From Archivesica marissinica (lineage: Eukaryota > Mollusca > Bivalvia > Venerida > Vesicomyidae), in contig CM026401.1 of the NCBI GenBank assembly GCA_014843695.1, positions 53,281,320 through 53,345,319 on the forward strand: a DNA stretch of 64,000 nucleotides, written 5' to 3'. Both the position numbers and the translations under genes were made by a program. Shown here piece after piece: positions 1-59,269 of the stretch (position 1 is the first letter of the stretch; every line of letters begins with the position of its first letter). The notes under the pieces are model-generated. The model was not told the DNA's origin, ran no database searches, and saw only the letters and a program-made list of their open reading frames with translations.

Positions 1-1979
1 TAGCATTCACCCCACCATTCCATAGCATTCACCCCACCATTCCATAGCATTCACCCCACCATTCCATAGCATTCACCCCACCATTGCATAGCATTCACCC
101 CACCATTCCATAGCATTCACCCCACCATTCCATAGCATTCACCCCACCATTCCATAGCATTCACCCCACCATTCCATAGCATTCACCCCTCACCATTGCT
201 TAACATTCACCCCACCATTGCATAACATGCACCCCACCATTGCATAACATTCACCCAACCATTCCATAACATTCACCCCACCATTCCATAACATTCACCC
301 CACCATTCCATAACATTCACCCTTCACCATTGCATAACATTCACCCCACCATTCCATAACATTCACCCCTCACCATTGCTTAACATTCACCCCACCATTG
401 CATAACATGCACCCCACCATTGCATAACATTCACCCCACCATTCCATAACATTCACCCCACCATTCCATAACATTCACCCCACCATTCCATAACATTCAC
501 CCTTCACCATTGCATAACATTCACCCCACCATTGCATAACATTCACCCCACCATTCCATAACATTCACCCCACCATTCCATACATTCACCCCTCACCATT
601 GCTTAACATTCACCCCACCATTGCATAACATGCACCCCACCATTGCATAACATTCACCCCACCATTGCATAACATTCACCCCACCATTCATAACATTCAC
701 CCCTCACCATTGCATAATATACCGCCCACCATTGCATAATATACCCCCCACCATTGCATAATATACACCCCACCATTGCATAATATACCCCCCACCATTG
801 CATAATATCACCCCACCATTGCATAATATTCCCCCCACCATTGCATAATATACCCCCCACCATTGCATAATATACCACCCACCATTGCATAATATTCACC
901 CACCATTGCATAATATACCCCCCACCATTGCATAACATCACCCCACCATTGCATAACATCACCCCACCATTCCATAACATTCACCATTCCATAGCATTCA
1001 CCCCACCATTCCATAGCATTCACCCCTCACCATTGCTTAACATTCACCCCACCATTGCATAACATTCACCCCACCATTGCATAACATTCACCCCACCATT
1101 CCATAACATTCACCCCTCACCATTGCTTAACATTCACCCCACCATTCCATAACATTCACCCTTCACCATTGCATAACATTCACCCCACCATTGCATAACA
1201 TGCACCCCACCATTCCATAACATTCACCCTTCACCATTGCTTAACATTCACCCCACCATTGCATAACATACACCCCACCATTGCATAACATTCACCCCAC
1301 CATTCCATAACATTCACCCCTCACCATTGCATAACATGCACTCCACCATTCCATAACATTCACCCCACCATTGCATAACATTCACCCCACCATTGCATAA
1401 CATTCACCCCACCATTGCATAACATGCACCCCACCATTCCATAACATTCACCATTCCATAGCATTCACCCCACCATTCCATAGCATTCACCCCTCACCAT
1501 TGCTTAACATTCACCCCACCATTGCATAACATTCACCCCACCATTGCATAACATTCACCCCACCATTCCATAACATTCACCCCACCATTGCTTAACATTC
1601 ACCCCACCATTGCATAACATTCACCCCACCATTGCATAACATTCACCCCACCATTCCATAACATTCACCCCACCATTGCATAACATTCACCCCACCATTC
1701 CATAACATTCACCCCACCATTGCATAACATTCACCCCACCATTGCATAACATTCACCCCACCATTGCATAACATTCACCCCACCATTGCATAACATTCAC
1801 CCCACCATTCCATAACATTCACCCCACCATTCCATAACATTCACCCCTCACCACTGCATAACATGCACCCCACCATTCCATAACATTCACCCCACCATTC
1901 CATAACATTCACCCCTCACCATTGCATAACATTCACCCTTCACCATTGCATAACATTGACACGACCACTGCATAACACC
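1..1979. repeat. 22-bp minisatellite array (contactin intron 11)
   Basis: About 90 copies of a 22-bp unit, core CATTCACCCCACCATT followed by GCATAA or CCATAA. A local variant block (about 700-950) has ATATACCCCCC in place of ATTCACCCC. The array continues beyond the left edge. The plus strand is almost free of G, so contactin transcripts would carry G-rich repeats here. Short open frames inside it are artefacts. Confidence 0.97.
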
Positions 1980-1984
1980 ACCAG

Positions 1985-2395
1985 AGTAAGCTATCCGGTT
2001 GACTTGTGAACGTTCAGTGGTTCTACGGGGTTTCCTCCCTTGCATGCAATACTGCCCTGAAGCATCTAGGTTCCTCCCCAAACATGAACTTCTTTTTTTA
2101 ATAAGTTTATTTAGCGTCGGTAACGGTTGTCCATATGAACGACGGGCAGTTTACCTAACAACACCCTTGCTGGGCAGGCTCCAGCGGTTAGCCAGTACTT
2201 GGTACAACAACCTCCGTAAGAAACCGCCAACTTGTTCATATAAAGAGACACTGTATGAGCGCGGCTCGCACCCGTGACCATCAGTGGTGATACAAGTCAG
2301 CGACCGTTACCACTCGACCACGGAGGCGTACTAACAGTAACATCTGGCGAGTCGCCATATAACCCAAGCTGACTGCAAACCAGTATAAACAATTA
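1985..2395 (+). repeat. SINE-D copy interrupted by SINE-E
   Basis: The segments 1985-2097 (AGCTATCCGG, GGTTCTACGGGG) and about 2340-2395 (GAGTCGCCATATAA, then AAACAATT) match the middle and tail of the SINE-D family seen at 5.1, 57.6 and 58.9 kb. A minus-strand SINE-E (2098-2335) sits between them, so it inserted into an older copy. Confidence 0.6.
2098..2335 (-). repeat. SINE-E copy, tRNA-derived
   Basis: On the minus strand it starts CGCCTCCGTGGTCGAGTGG (A-box-like, tRNA head), runs through CAGTGTCTCTTTATATGA and ends CCGACGCTAAATAAACT. A second copy (plus) is at 40,252-40,422. Confidence 0.7.
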
Positions 2396-2432
2396 CTCTC
2401 TAATTAAGGGATTTTAATAGAAAAAGATGTAC

Positions 2433-50710
<48,278 letters not shown>

Positions 50711-50900
50711 TTTGTTTGCTCCCTGTTAACTCTACATCTCTACAGTTTCAAATGATACTAATGTTATGACTTATTAATTAATGGCGAACTTGTCAACCAA
50801 GATGGATTGTCTCTCGTCACGGTTTGTGGCCGCCATAATTGCTTAATATCGCCGATAGCCAATCAGAACGGAAGGCGCGAACATATCGACCAATCTACGA
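50711..50900 (-). promoter_or_regulatory. Probable 5' leader and proximal promoter of contactin
   Basis: Directly upstream of exon 1 on the minus strand are an ATTGGCT (inverted CCAAT box, plus 50857-50863) about 150 bp before the ATG and ATTATGGCGGCC (plus 50830-50841), close to the YY1 consensus, about 120 bp before it. No TATA box was seen at a sensible distance. Both motifs are short, so this is inference from position; the transcription start is not known. Confidence 0.35.
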
Positions 50901-51228
50901 GCACCCTGCGGGTTTAAAATAATTACGGGAAATCGGCCATATATTTCGTGATTGGGTATTTATAAAATTCTTCATAATTACTGATATGCATCATGATGTT
51001 GACTTGACAGACATGATGTTTAATTCAAGCAAATAAACATAATTTCTATACAAATAATATGAATTAGATCAACATGCTCCATTTTTAATAATTATTTTTA
51101 TTTTCCCGTGGAATATGACTTGTATATATATATATATATATGTGTGTGTATGTAAATAACTTGAACAGCAAGAGAACATAAAACGTTTTAACACTATATA
51201 CATTGAGTTTAAACTGTATTATATTTTA

Positions 51229-51420
51229 CAACGATTGCGAAGCAAATTCTAACACATTATATTAATCACTCCCGTTGGCGCGAATGAAAGCGTAAATGTG
51301 GTCATTCGTGTGGGAGGATACCGGAGTACCCGGAGAAAACCCACCTGTCCGATCAGGCGACCACCGTACCATCTCACATACTTCCCGGCCCGAGGATCGA
51401 ACCCGGGTTGCATTGGTGAG
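51229..51420 (-). repeat. Composite SINE fragment
   Basis: 51,229-51,283 is a SINE-A-like tail. Next to it on the minus strand are a B-box-like GGGTTCGATCCTCGGGCC and GTGGGTTTTCTCCGGGTACT, a sequence common in metazoan SINEs. Confidence 0.5.
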
Positions 51421-51636
51421 AAGAATAATTGGGTGATGAAACGAAAGGTATTTAAGTCCATAAACATATATATCTCGAAATAATTTATCGGAATTATAAT
51501 GTATACGGTAAGTTATGTTTTGTTGAATACATCTTTTCTTCTAAAATATCGTATTGTACTAGATTCTATATCCTCAACATAGCAATAGTATAACGCCAAG
51601 TTCAACTGGAGTATTGTGATTACTAGACATTAGTCA

Positions 51637-51790
51637 TTAACCCTTAGCCTGTCAAATAAATTGGACGGAATGTGCAAACAACATAGATCCAGATCAACCG
51701 CGGCGTAACTTCGAGTCTGATCAGGTTCTATGTTGTTTGCTATTCAGACAAGTGCTTTAGCTCAACTATCCGTATAGCGAACATCAAAGA
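51637..51790. mobile_element. Partial piggyBac-like MITE related to 40,413-40,631
   Basis: Starts at TTAACCCTTAGCCTG and carries the inverted pair GCAAACAACATAGATC and TCTATGTTGTTTGC also found in the 219-bp element. The right terminal repeat is not seen. Confidence 0.5.
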
Positions 51791-51814
51791 GACTGATCAG
51801 ACGGCACAATCTGT

Positions 51815-51956
51815 TCCACGAGGGAGAGAGAAGAGGCAATGTGGAATCTAACTGATTTGCTTAAGGGCATAATCGTTACGGCTCCAGCGAGGCGCGAACT
51901 TCTGGCATTTCGCTCCTAAAGCGAACGCGATACCACCGCGCTATCACGACTTCCAC
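51815..51956 (-). repeat. SINE-A 5' part
   Basis: Minus-strand GTGATAGCGCGGTGGTATCG head to the GAGGGAGAGAGAAGAGGCAA block (plus strand); the tail is missing. Confidence 0.85.
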
Positions 51957-51959
51957 GAG

Positions 51960-52595
51960 ACTGTATTGTTTAAGCATATATATATAAATACCCACTATAT
52001 ACATATACAAACAATACATGTACAGGAACTCAAAGAAATGGGTACCAGGAAATGATTACAGCGGAAGCAAAGCTTATATAGTTTCTCTCCATAGTTTCAA
52101 AGCTATTTGCCCAGCTAATATTAGTGCGCACGTCTCCGAAGAATGTAGGGTAGAATGCAGCCCGTTTTTATTAAATACAATGTGCATGCATATGTAGTCA
52201 GTGTACGACGTTGGTGATCTCTACTGATCTATTTGAAAGTTTAGACTAACATAAACGCTGTGAGGGACGTGTCGAAACTCGCATGTTGCTTAATGACAAA
52301 ACCTCATGCGCTGACACGTTAAAAAAACGCTTATTAAAGCCCCAATATGAACGTCGGGAAACTGCATTTTGTACCCTTCTACTTTAAATTTATGGTGTCG
52401 GTCATAACTTCAATGACGAGCTAATAATAACTACTCAAGTACAAGAAAATTCTTTATTCGCAAAACAAACTTATCTTTACGACCGACTATGTTCCTATAA
52501 TTAAGACGTGCATACATTATTTATCGGGATACACTTCGGGATACTACCGAAGAATGCCGAAGACGATTATTTTGTCTTTGTTTTTTCTCTCGCTT
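51960..52595. other. Intergenic sequence, no feature recognised
   Basis: A/T-rich. A TTAAAGCCCCAAT at about 52,333 may be one end of a TTAA-type element. Confidence 0.4.
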
Positions 52596-52805
52596 AATCA
52601 TATGTTATTTTGCTCTATTATGACACAGAATCTACATACAATATATGCAAAGAAAGCAAAAATGTCAATTAAAAATGACACATACACCACGTCACTATGC
52701 GGATACATATTGTATATATAAATAATTCTTTGTTTAATCATATGTTATTTTGCTCTATGATGACACAGAATCTACATACAATATATGCAAAGAAAGCAAA
52801 AATGG
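52590..52805. repeat. Direct duplication of about 70 bp
   Basis: TTAATCATATGTTATTTTGC to AATATATGCAAAGAAAGCAA occurs at about 52,595 and again at 52,735. Confidence 0.85.
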
Positions 52806-52857
52806 GTCGAGCCACAAGTTCTTACAACATTAGAGACGACTCTTCCCAATTTGTTTT

Positions 52858-52975
52858 TTTAAAAGATTTATTTATCGTCGCATGATGGTTTATCGGGGTG
52901 GCGTCTACACGAGTATATTAGGCAGTTTAATTTTTGGAGGATAATACAAGATATAGAAAACCACCACTTGTTATC
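52858..52975 (-). repeat. Diverged SINE-B 3' fragment
   Basis: TTTATTTATCGTCGCATGAT and TTTTTGGAGGATAATACAAG are the tail and centre of SINE-B on the minus strand. Confidence 0.5.
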
Positions 52976-53192
52976 TATATTTTGCTAATTTTCTTCTTCA
53001 TTTTCCCTTTATATTAGTAATCATCAATTTTATTATTTGCACAACTCATATATTCAGTCACTTTGTTTGTTACAATCTAGTATTTTGGGGAGAGGGCTGT
53101 AATTAATGTTGCTAAAACTTGTGGCCCAACCCATTTGCTTCAAAATGTATTGACAATTCTTGTGCACAACAATGACATAAATCATATATACT

Positions 53193-53385
53193 ATGCATAA
53201 TTATACAAGTGTGTTCATTTGTTACGTTCTGTACATTGTATATATAGAATGAATGCAGCATAATTATACAAGTGTGTTCATTTGTTACGTTCTGTACATT
53301 GTATATATAGAATGAATGCAGCATAATTATACAAGTGTGTTCATTTGTTACGTTCTGTACATTGTATAATATAGAATGAATGCAA
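53193..53385. repeat. 63-bp tandem repeat, 3 copies
   Basis: GCATAATTATACAAGTGTGT, then TCATTTGTTACGTTCTGTAC and ATATAGAATGAATGCA, three times. Not related to the 63-bp array at 44.5 kb. Confidence 0.93.
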
Positions 53386-53404
53386 TAAAATATGATTAAA
53401 CTAA

Positions 53405-53597
53405 ATATAGAAGACGTTGAAACTCTAGAAGCATCCCTGGTTCTTTTACATGCCCGGCGTCACAGCATAGTACCAATACACGAGACCTCGGATAATAGTC
53501 CCTGGGAAAACGGTTACTATTATTAGGATCAGACAGGGGGTTCGAACCTACGACCCCTCGCAGTTCAACGTGTTAACCACTGTGCCACTGATCCGTA
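53405..53597 (-). repeat. Diverged SINE-B copy
   Basis: Minus-strand ACGGATCAGTGGCACAGTGG head, B box GGTTCGAACCCCCTGTCTGA and a weak central region; older than the other copies. Confidence 0.7.
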
Positions 53598-53670
53598 TAC
53601 TCGAATACGTTAATTGTATCATCAAGTTATCAACCACATTCCATTTCATCGATGATGATGATTGAGCTTA

Positions 53671-53709
53671 CTTACCCTCGCCGCCGGCGCGAACCATGTG
53701 GGCGAGCAT
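53671..53709 (-). CDS. Possible small exon, uncertain
   Basis: On the minus strand an acceptor-like CGCCTCTGCAG is followed by 39 bp of GC-rich sequence and a strong GTAAGTAAG donor. It could be read as MKCSPTWFAPAAR or, in another frame, ADEMLAHMVRAGGEG. It might instead be an upstream untranslated exon of contactin. Supported only by splice-like borders and base composition. Confidence 0.2.
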
Positions 53710-53779
53710 TCATTTCATCTGCAGAGGCGTTTGTTTTAATACACCTTTGGTTATAAACAATATTATGTTATGCTACCTC

Positions 53780-54552
53780 CCTATGTCGTTATCCGACATA
53801 CCATATGTCGCTATCCGACACTCCCTATGTCGCTATCCGACACTCCCTATGTCGCTATCCGACACTCCCTATGTCGCTATCCGACACTCCCTATGTCGCT
53901 ATCCGACACTCCCTATGTCGCTATCCGACACTCCCTCCGACACTCCCTATGTCGTTATCCGACACTCCCTATGTCGCTATCCGACACTCCCTATGTCGCT
54001 ATCCGACACTCCCTATGTCGCTATCCGACACTCCCTATGTCGCTATCCGACACTCCCTATGTCGCTATCCGACACTCCCTATGTCGGTATCCGACATACC
54101 ATATGTCGCTATCCGACACTCCCTATGTCGGTATCCGACACTCCCTATGTCGGTATCCGACACTCCCCTATGTCGGTATCCGACACTCCCCTATGTCGGT
54201 ATCCGACATTCCCCTATGTCGTTATCCGACAATCCCCTATGTCGTTATCCGACAATCCTCTATGTCGTTATCTGACATGCCATATGTCGTTATCCGACAC
54301 TCCCTATGTCGTTATCCGACACTCCCTATGCCGTTATCCGACATTCCATATGTCGGTATCCGACACTCCCTATGTCGTTATCCGACACTCCCCTATGTCG
54401 TTATCCGACACTCCCCTATGTCGTTATCCGACACTCCCCTATGTCGTTATCCGACACTCCCCTATGTCGTTATCCGACATTCCCCTATGTCGTTATCCGA
54501 CATTCCCCTATGTCGTTATTCGACATTCCCCTATGTCGGTATCCGACATATA
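53780..54552. repeat. 22/23-bp minisatellite, about 34 copies
   Basis: CTATGTCGCTATCCGACACT units (22 bp) on the left and units with an added C and GTCGTTATC (23 bp) on the right. Some units contain TGTCGGTATCCGACA, a palindrome around TAT. Confidence 0.96.
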
Positions 54553-54888
54553 TACACTCAGTCAAAATGTTAAACAGTCACCCATTGTGTTATAGTACTT
54601 GGAGCCAACTAATAATCATACAATTAAAAACATTTAAATAGTTTCATATTGTCATTTAACACATTTTAAACTTGAAACTTGATATTATACAGCAATCCAT
54701 TGCATACAAATCTGCTACAGTAATACAATGCATCAACTAAGATGATATTGTATGGTTGTATCCAGATGACCGATTAAGAATGTTGGTTTAAACCTATTTA
54801 TTCGACATTATATAACATAATTTACTACAAATAATTATGTACACAATAAACACAAGTGGACTGTAATATATGAATTGAAATTAAGAAT
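54553..54888. other. A/T-rich intergenic sequence, nothing recognised
   Basis: No coding or repeat signature. Confidence 0.4.
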
Positions 54889-54892
54889 GTTA

Positions 54893-55184
54893 TGTGTGTG
54901 TTTTACGTTTATTTATCGTCGCTACCTGTTACCCATATTAGCGACGCCTCCTGACGAGATTAGTCGTTTTAGATTTTGGAGGATAGTGCATGATACAGAC
55001 AGAGACCCATTCCAGAGTCTCCTCTGGTTCTTTTACATGCTCGGTGTAAAGCACCGACACGAAACCTCGGTTTAACGACCCATCTGAAAGACTGTTAATA
55101 TTATTAGGGTCAGACGGGGGGGGTCGAACCTGCGATCCCTGGATTACCAGTCCAGCGTGTTACCATTGGACTACAGATCCGTCT
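54893..55184 (-). repeat. SINE-B copy, full length
   Basis: Minus-strand ACGGATCTGTAGTCCAATGG head, B box with extra C run, GATGGGTCGTTAAACCGAGG and tail CGATAAATAAACGTAAAACA. Confidence 0.93.
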
Positions 55185-55327
55185 GTAAGAATGTTGTTGA
55201 GTGTATGTGTGTGTATATATACTTCGATGACGACATGACGTTTTCGGACACTTAATGGGGCTTTAAAGTGTATATATATTATTTGGAAGCATGATGCGGT
55301 GACACGTTTACTTTATACGTGTTTCAG

Positions 55328-55406
55328 ATCGAGAATGAAGCAGTAAGGAAAATAGTACCAGAGGACAACGTTCATCTTAAACCAATAAGTATTTCATCAG
55401 TGTAAG
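55328..55406 (+). CDS. Possible terminal coding exon, uncertain
   Basis: An acceptor-like TACGTGTTTCAG is followed by 25 open codons (IENEAVRKIVPEDNVHLKPI then SISSV), a TAA, and one base later a GTAAGA donor. The codons look protein-like but no family is recognised and no partner exon was found; the gap at 55.8 kb hides the downstream side. If real it ends a plus-strand gene with an intron in the 3' leader. Confidence 0.25.
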
Positions 55407-55576
55407 GTAAGATCATTACCACATTCTATGTTTTGTTATAGATTTCGACAATGCTTAAATATATATAAAAATTAATACATCAGTACATGTACTTTCATTT
55501 ATTAAATGTTAAAGATAAATTATATTCCTGTTACAAACAAATATTGAATGGAGTGGAGACTCTGGAATGTATCTGT

Positions 55577-55579
55577 GTG

Positions 55580-55643
<64 letters not shown>

Positions 55644-55645
55644 TG
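55577..55645. repeat. GTGC microsatellite
   Basis: About 16 GCGT repeats at the tail end of the next SINE-B copy. Confidence 0.97.
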
Positions 55646-55819
55646 TTAACGTTTATTTATCATCGCTACCGGTTGCCCATATGAGCGACGCCTCCTGAAT
55701 AGATTAGTAATTTTAGATTTTGGAGGATAGTGCAATGATACAGACAGAGACCCATTCCAGAATCTCCTCTGGTTCTTTTACGTCCACAATGTAAAGTATC
55801 GACACGATACCTCGGTTTA
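55646..55819 (-). repeat. SINE-B 3' part, cut by assembly gap
   Basis: Minus-strand tail and centre (GGCAACCGGTAGCGATGATA, CCATTCCAGAATCTCCTC). The sequence stops at the N run inside the element. Confidence 0.9.
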
Positions 55820-56819
55820 NNNNNNNNNNNNNNNNNNNNNNNNNNNNNNNNNNNNNNNNNNNNNNNNNNNNNNNNNNNNNNNNNNNNNNNNNNNNNNNNN
55901 NNNNNNNNNNNNNNNNNNNNNNNNNNNNNNNNNNNNNNNNNNNNNNNNNNNNNNNNNNNNNNNNNNNNNNNNNNNNNNNNNNNNNNNNNNNNNNNNNNNN
56001 NNNNNNNNNNNNNNNNNNNNNNNNNNNNNNNNNNNNNNNNNNNNNNNNNNNNNNNNNNNNNNNNNNNNNNNNNNNNNNNNNNNNNNNNNNNNNNNNNNNN
56101 NNNNNNNNNNNNNNNNNNNNNNNNNNNNNNNNNNNNNNNNNNNNNNNNNNNNNNNNNNNNNNNNNNNNNNNNNNNNNNNNNNNNNNNNNNNNNNNNNNNN
56201 NNNNNNNNNNNNNNNNNNNNNNNNNNNNNNNNNNNNNNNNNNNNNNNNNNNNNNNNNNNNNNNNNNNNNNNNNNNNNNNNNNNNNNNNNNNNNNNNNNNN
56301 NNNNNNNNNNNNNNNNNNNNNNNNNNNNNNNNNNNNNNNNNNNNNNNNNNNNNNNNNNNNNNNNNNNNNNNNNNNNNNNNNNNNNNNNNNNNNNNNNNNN
56401 NNNNNNNNNNNNNNNNNNNNNNNNNNNNNNNNNNNNNNNNNNNNNNNNNNNNNNNNNNNNNNNNNNNNNNNNNNNNNNNNNNNNNNNNNNNNNNNNNNNN
56501 NNNNNNNNNNNNNNNNNNNNNNNNNNNNNNNNNNNNNNNNNNNNNNNNNNNNNNNNNNNNNNNNNNNNNNNNNNNNNNNNNNNNNNNNNNNNNNNNNNNN
56601 NNNNNNNNNNNNNNNNNNNNNNNNNNNNNNNNNNNNNNNNNNNNNNNNNNNNNNNNNNNNNNNNNNNNNNNNNNNNNNNNNNNNNNNNNNNNNNNNNNNN
56701 NNNNNNNNNNNNNNNNNNNNNNNNNNNNNNNNNNNNNNNNNNNNNNNNNNNNNNNNNNNNNNNNNNNNNNNNNNNNNNNNNNNNNNNNNNNNNNNNNNNN
56801 NNNNNNNNNNNNNNNNNNN
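55820..56819. other. Assembly gap, 1,000 N
   Basis: Exactly 1,000 N, so the true length is probably unknown. No sequence can be described. Confidence 0.99.
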
Positions 56820-57129
56820 GTGTTTAAGTTGATTTCATACATATTTTGAAGATACCACTACAAGTCAAATCTGCACATTGTTAGATAGATCTAGTATCAT
56901 TAATTGTCTCATTCCCATTTTCTACTCTGCTGGCCAATTCCATATATCATCAAATTCCATTACATATTAAATATAGTTTCTCTATTTTTCAGCATTTACA
57001 TTACTATATTATTCCAATGTGCAGTTCTCACTTATAGTGCTATCTTTTGATTGCATTTGATTGTACATATGTTGAGGGCCTCTTGGTAGATTAACTTTTG
57101 TTAAATGAGTACTCTCGTTAAATAAAGTC

Positions 57130-57166
<37 letters not shown>

Positions 57167-57180
57167 CTCCAGGGACGTGG
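56820..57180 (+). repeat. Possible LINE/SINE 3' end with ATT tail
   Basis: The end AATAAAGTCTTTATTATTATT and longer ATT run is the style of CR1-like 3' ends. No coding part was recognised, so this is tentative. Confidence 0.3.
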
Positions 57181-57301
57181 TTTCCATCCTGGCACAAAGC
57201 ATATATTGTCTGTGTTACTTTATTTATACATGTATTTTTGTTCCGAGTAGTTAATACTAATTAATGGATCATTCAAAACCTAAATATGTAGTAAATATTC
57301 C

Positions 57302-57420
57302 GTCTCCGTGGCCTAGTGGTTAAGGCATCCGCCTACGGAGCGGGAGGTCGAAGGTTCGACGAACAATCTCGTCAGGGGTTAGTTCTGATATGACCAGCTA
57401 GTTAAATAATGGTTACCGAT
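57302..57420 (+). repeat. SINE-C copy
   Basis: CGTCTCCGTGGCCTAGTGGT, tRNA-like body, CTCGTCAGGGGTTAGTTCTG; matches 8,538-8,660 in inverse orientation. Confidence 0.7.
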
Positions 57421-57605
57421 TACCAGACTGGCGCCTGGCATACAAGCTTAAACATGTTGTCTCATAAGTCAGAAATGGCTGGTCCTTTAAATATAACAAA
57501 CACTTTTATATTATACAGTTTAGTTCCTGACAAAGCGCTCGAGTAAAGCATATCAGAGATGTATGTTGAGATTGTCGTTATGACCGACACGTAACACCGC
57601 ATGCA

Positions 57606-57780
57606 TTAATACGCCACCCGACGTGTACAACCAGCATAGGCTTGTGGTTCTACTCGGGTACCCATTCGTACCTGAGCTACGTCTCTAAGGGGCATCCTGG
57701 GATTTCCACTACCGGAGAGTCGCCATACGATATAAGCTGTGTGTGCGACTTTGAACCAACACACAAACAAATTAAACACA
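57606..57780 (+). repeat. SINE-D fragment
   Basis: GGTTCTACTCGGGTACC, GGGGCATCCTGGGA and GAGTCGCCATACGATATAAG with the AACAAATT tail match the 3' half of SINE-D. Confidence 0.6.
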
Positions 57781-57805
57781 CTATTCGAGAACAACATTAA
57801 TTTTT

Positions 57806-57995
57806 TATCTTAGGTCGATTGTGAAACAAGTTATTATACCTTATTATAATCACTCTCGAGACCTCATTCCTGATGAAAGCCTTCGTCATGAGGGAGAGAG
57901 AAGAAACAGTTTGTAATTTAAGGGACTTCCCCCAGGACTCGATCGTAACGGCTATAGTTGGGTGCAAAGTCCTGGCCTCTCACACCCGAAGCGAA
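57806..57995 (-). repeat. SINE-A copy, diverged
   Basis: AGGTCGATTGTGAAACAAGT, CTCTCGAGACCTCATTCCTG and GAGGGAGAGAGAAG on the plus strand; the head is truncated at the next copy. Confidence 0.85.
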
Positions 57996-58228
57996 CGCCT
58001 TAGTTTATACAAATTTATTTTAGCTCGATTGCGAAACAAGTTCTTACAACTTATATTAATCGCTCTCGAGACCTCATTCCTGATGTAATCCATCGCCATG
58101 AGGGAGAGAGAAGAGGCAATGTGGAATTGAAATGCCTTGCTTGCCTAAGGGCTATAATCGTAACGGCTACAGCGGAGGCTCGAACTCCGGGCTTTTCGCA
58201 CCTGAAGCGAACGCTCTACCACTGCGCT
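57996..58228 (-). repeat. SINE-A copy, full length
   Basis: Directly beside the previous copy in the same orientation. It runs from TTTATACAAATTTATTTTAG to GCGAACGCTCTACCACTGCG (plus strand). Confidence 0.92.
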
Positions 58229-58439
58229 CTACTTGTTACTTACTAATACTATGCTAAATTGGATAGGATTACATAATATTATACAGTTATCAACACAAAA
58301 TGGAATTCAAAACTGGTAGCATAAAGAGTAAACACAGCGAATAGTTCAATAAACTAGCCGAGTCACATTCCTGCTGTGTGAAACAGAACCTCGCTGTCGT
58401 CGGATCGAACGGTACATTACCTCCTGTAAATAACAAAAA

Positions 58440-58730
58440 CAAAGCGCATATTTATCGTCGTCCCCAGTCTGATTTTTCACTTTTTTAACTTCTGGCACAA
58501 TCTCAATACGGCTCAATTAATTGTCTCGGTGTTAAAATATATTTATTTGACTGACAAGGTAAAATATATCGACGCCTGTTCCCAGGCAAACGTCGTTCCT
58601 GCAACGTCTGGGAGATACCGCTATACGTAGGCTACAGTAGTCATTTTAATTCTGGGTAGGTAGTGATACTGAAGATCCCCCAATTACTGAAGCGTCCCCG
58701 GTTTTTTCACATGCCGAGATTTTACGAACC
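58440..58730. repeat. Mixed repeat: part shared with 8.76 kb and a diverged SINE-B
   Basis: 58,480-58,592 matches 8,780-8,915 (ACTTCTGGCA, TCTCGGTGTTAAA, ATCGACGCCTGTTCCCAGGC). 58,630-58,730 is a weak minus-strand SINE-B centre. Confidence 0.5.
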
Positions 58731-58918
58731 TTAGTTTATACACATTTAATTTCGCTCGATTGCGAAACAAGTTCTTTCAACTTATATTAATCACTCTCGA
58801 GACCTCATTCCTGATGGAATCCATCGGTATTAAGGAGAGAAGAGGCAATGTGGAATTTAAATGTCTTGCCTAAGGGCACAATCGTAACGGCTCCGGTGAG
58901 GCTCGAAAGTCGGAGGTT
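58731..58918 (-). repeat. SINE-A copy, head missing
   Basis: CGCTCGATTGCGAAACAAGT, CTCTCGAGACCTCATTCCTG and CTAAGGGCACAATCGTAACG on the plus strand. Confidence 0.88.
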
Positions 58919-58943
58919 ATAACCATGTTCTCAAGTATGGGGC

Positions 58944-59215
58944 CCTCCGTGGTCGAGTGGTTAAGATCGTTCACTGCAAATCACTTGCCCCTCACCACTG
59001 TAGGTTCGAATCCCACTTGGGGTGTCTAATTATTCCCAAAAGTGGAAGCTATCCAGCTGGATTGCAGTCGGTCGGTGGTTCTACCCATGTGCCAGTCCGT
59101 TCCTGAAATACTGCTCGGAGTGGCATCCGGGTAGTATCCTCCACCACTAAAAGATGGTGGCATCCTCCACCACTAAAGGTTGTGGCCTAAGCTGTTGATG
59201 CGACTTTAAACAAAC
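58944..59215 (+). repeat. SINE-D copy, full length
   Basis: Head CCTCCGTGGTCGAGTGGTTA, B box GTAGGTTCGAATCCCACT, AAGCTATCCAGCTGGATTGC and tail GCGACTTTAAACAAACAA. A 28-bp piece (GTGGCATCCTCCACCACTAA) is doubled inside. Confidence 0.85.
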
Positions 59216-59269
59216 AAAGTTTCTGAAATCTCAGCCTCAATCTCACATGGTATGATGAAAGAAAAATAA

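Noticed and set aside
1..1979. CRISPR array
   Set aside because: Continuous tandem units without unique spacers, in a eukaryotic genome. The same applies to the other arrays.
2100..2280. Plus-strand frame MTCERSVVLRGFLPC...
   Set aside because: Lies across SINE-D and SINE-E sequence.
53696..54641. Plus-strand frames of PMSLSDTPYV-type repeats
   Set aside because: Translation of the 22/23-bp array in successive phases.
55817..56842. 341-codon frame across the N run
   Set aside because: Made of undefined bases.
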